From an uncultured Leucobacter sp. (GTDB lineage Bacteria; Actinomycetota; Actinomycetes; Actinomycetales; Microbacteriaceae), in the NCBI GenBank assembly GCA_937967375.1, contig CALCJF010000006.1, positions 1-49,936 of the forward strand: 49,936 nucleotides of DNA. The letters are read 5' to 3'. A program made the translations under genes and the position numbers. The stretch's first letter is position 1, and every line of letters starts with the position of its first letter. This document shows, piece by piece, positions 49,887 through 49,936 of the stretch. The notes beneath the pieces are model-generated. The model was given only the letters and a program-made list of their open reading frames with translations. It was not told the origin of the DNA and ran no database searches.

Positions 49887-49936
49887 AGATCGGAAGAGCA
49901 CACGTCTGAACTCCAGTCACATCACGAACTCGTATG
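49887..49936. other. Illumina TruSeq adapter and index (sequencing artefact)
   Basis: The last 50 bases begin AGATCGGAAGAGCACACGTC and continue as the TruSeq read-1 3' adapter, then ATCACG (49921-49926, the index of adapter 1) and the start of the flow-cell segment with one mismatch (AACTCGTATG for ATCTCGTATG). This is not genomic DNA and shows that an untrimmed read was assembled at the contig end. Confidence 0.97.

Noticed and set aside
49539..49901. A complete VanX-like gene starting at 49901.
   Set aside because: The start region is adapter sequence; the gene is truncated at 49886.
1..49936. CRISPR arrays, insertion sequences, integrases or prophage genes.
   Set aside because: No spaced direct repeats, transposase, integrase or phage structural motifs were recognised anywhere in the window.

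Overview
The window is high-GC, gene-dense bacterial DNA (tRNA-Tyr with encoded CCA, GTG starts, ATGA gene overlaps, the actinobacterial mismatch endonuclease NucS, an SCO4848-type membrane protein, a BioQ-type biotin regulon and an actinobacterial-type PutA C-terminus). It most resembles a member of Actinomycetes, probably Microbacteriaceae. No phage, insertion sequence or CRISPR array is visible. The right end is not genomic: the last 50 bases are Illumina TruSeq adapter, so this is a contig end.

Layout. 1-3.6 kb: start of glyS, then VanY carboxypeptidase, TfoX-like, YajQ and glycerate kinase, all minus strand. 3.6-7.3 kb: a stress/protection group (Dps, a 53-aa membrane protein, an HMCES/YedK abasic-site protein, a YciF-like ferritin-fold protein, a membrane protein, a 55-aa acidic protein); three of its upstream regions share a GGGGCTTGCGAA-like motif. 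7.3-18.5 kb: tRNA-Tyr, a 1241-residue PutA homologue that seems to have lost the active-site residues of both domains, PEBP, FadR-type GntR, MerR-TipAS with a 19-bp-spacer promoter, TrhO, an unknown protein, a PlsC-like acyltransferase and an M13 metallopeptidase. 18.5-18.9 kb is a structured non-coding region. 18.9-25.3 kb: a mini protein with two DivIVA-type repeats, a membrane protein, a MATE exporter, a secreted tripeptidyl-peptidase-like lipoprotein, an AraC regulator and an MFS transporter.

25.4-29.2 kb: NucS and then a biotin module: BioQ-like TetR repressor, two TGAAC-N3-GTTCA-like operators, and a divergent run CHY zinc finger - BioY - BioM - BioN, which places the CHY protein in the biotin regulon. 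29.2-32.4 kb: PIG-L deacetylase, SseB, HdeD-like, acyl-CoA thioesterase, SCO4848 and a TagD-like cytidylyltransferase. 32.5-35.2 kb: a polar amino-acid ABC transporter, followed by an FMN reductase.

36.1-45.5 kb is the most notable region: one minus-strand run made of a class V PLP enzyme, a ferric/phosphonate-type ABC importer (SBP, ATPase, fused double permease), a tyrosine-phosphatase-fold protein, an HpcH/HpaI aldolase, a DUF917 (S-methyl-thiohydantoin desulfurase family) protein and a hydantoinase/oxoprolinase. Several junctions overlap by 4 nt. It looks like an uptake-plus-degradation pathway for an unidentified hydantoin- or thiohydantoin-like, possibly phosphorylated, compound. Divergent from it are an EamA exporter and an Lrp/AsnC regulator. 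47.2-49.9 kb: YtrA-type GntR, an MFS transporter, HxlR with a C-terminal zinc ribbon, and a VanX-type dipeptidase cut by the adapter.
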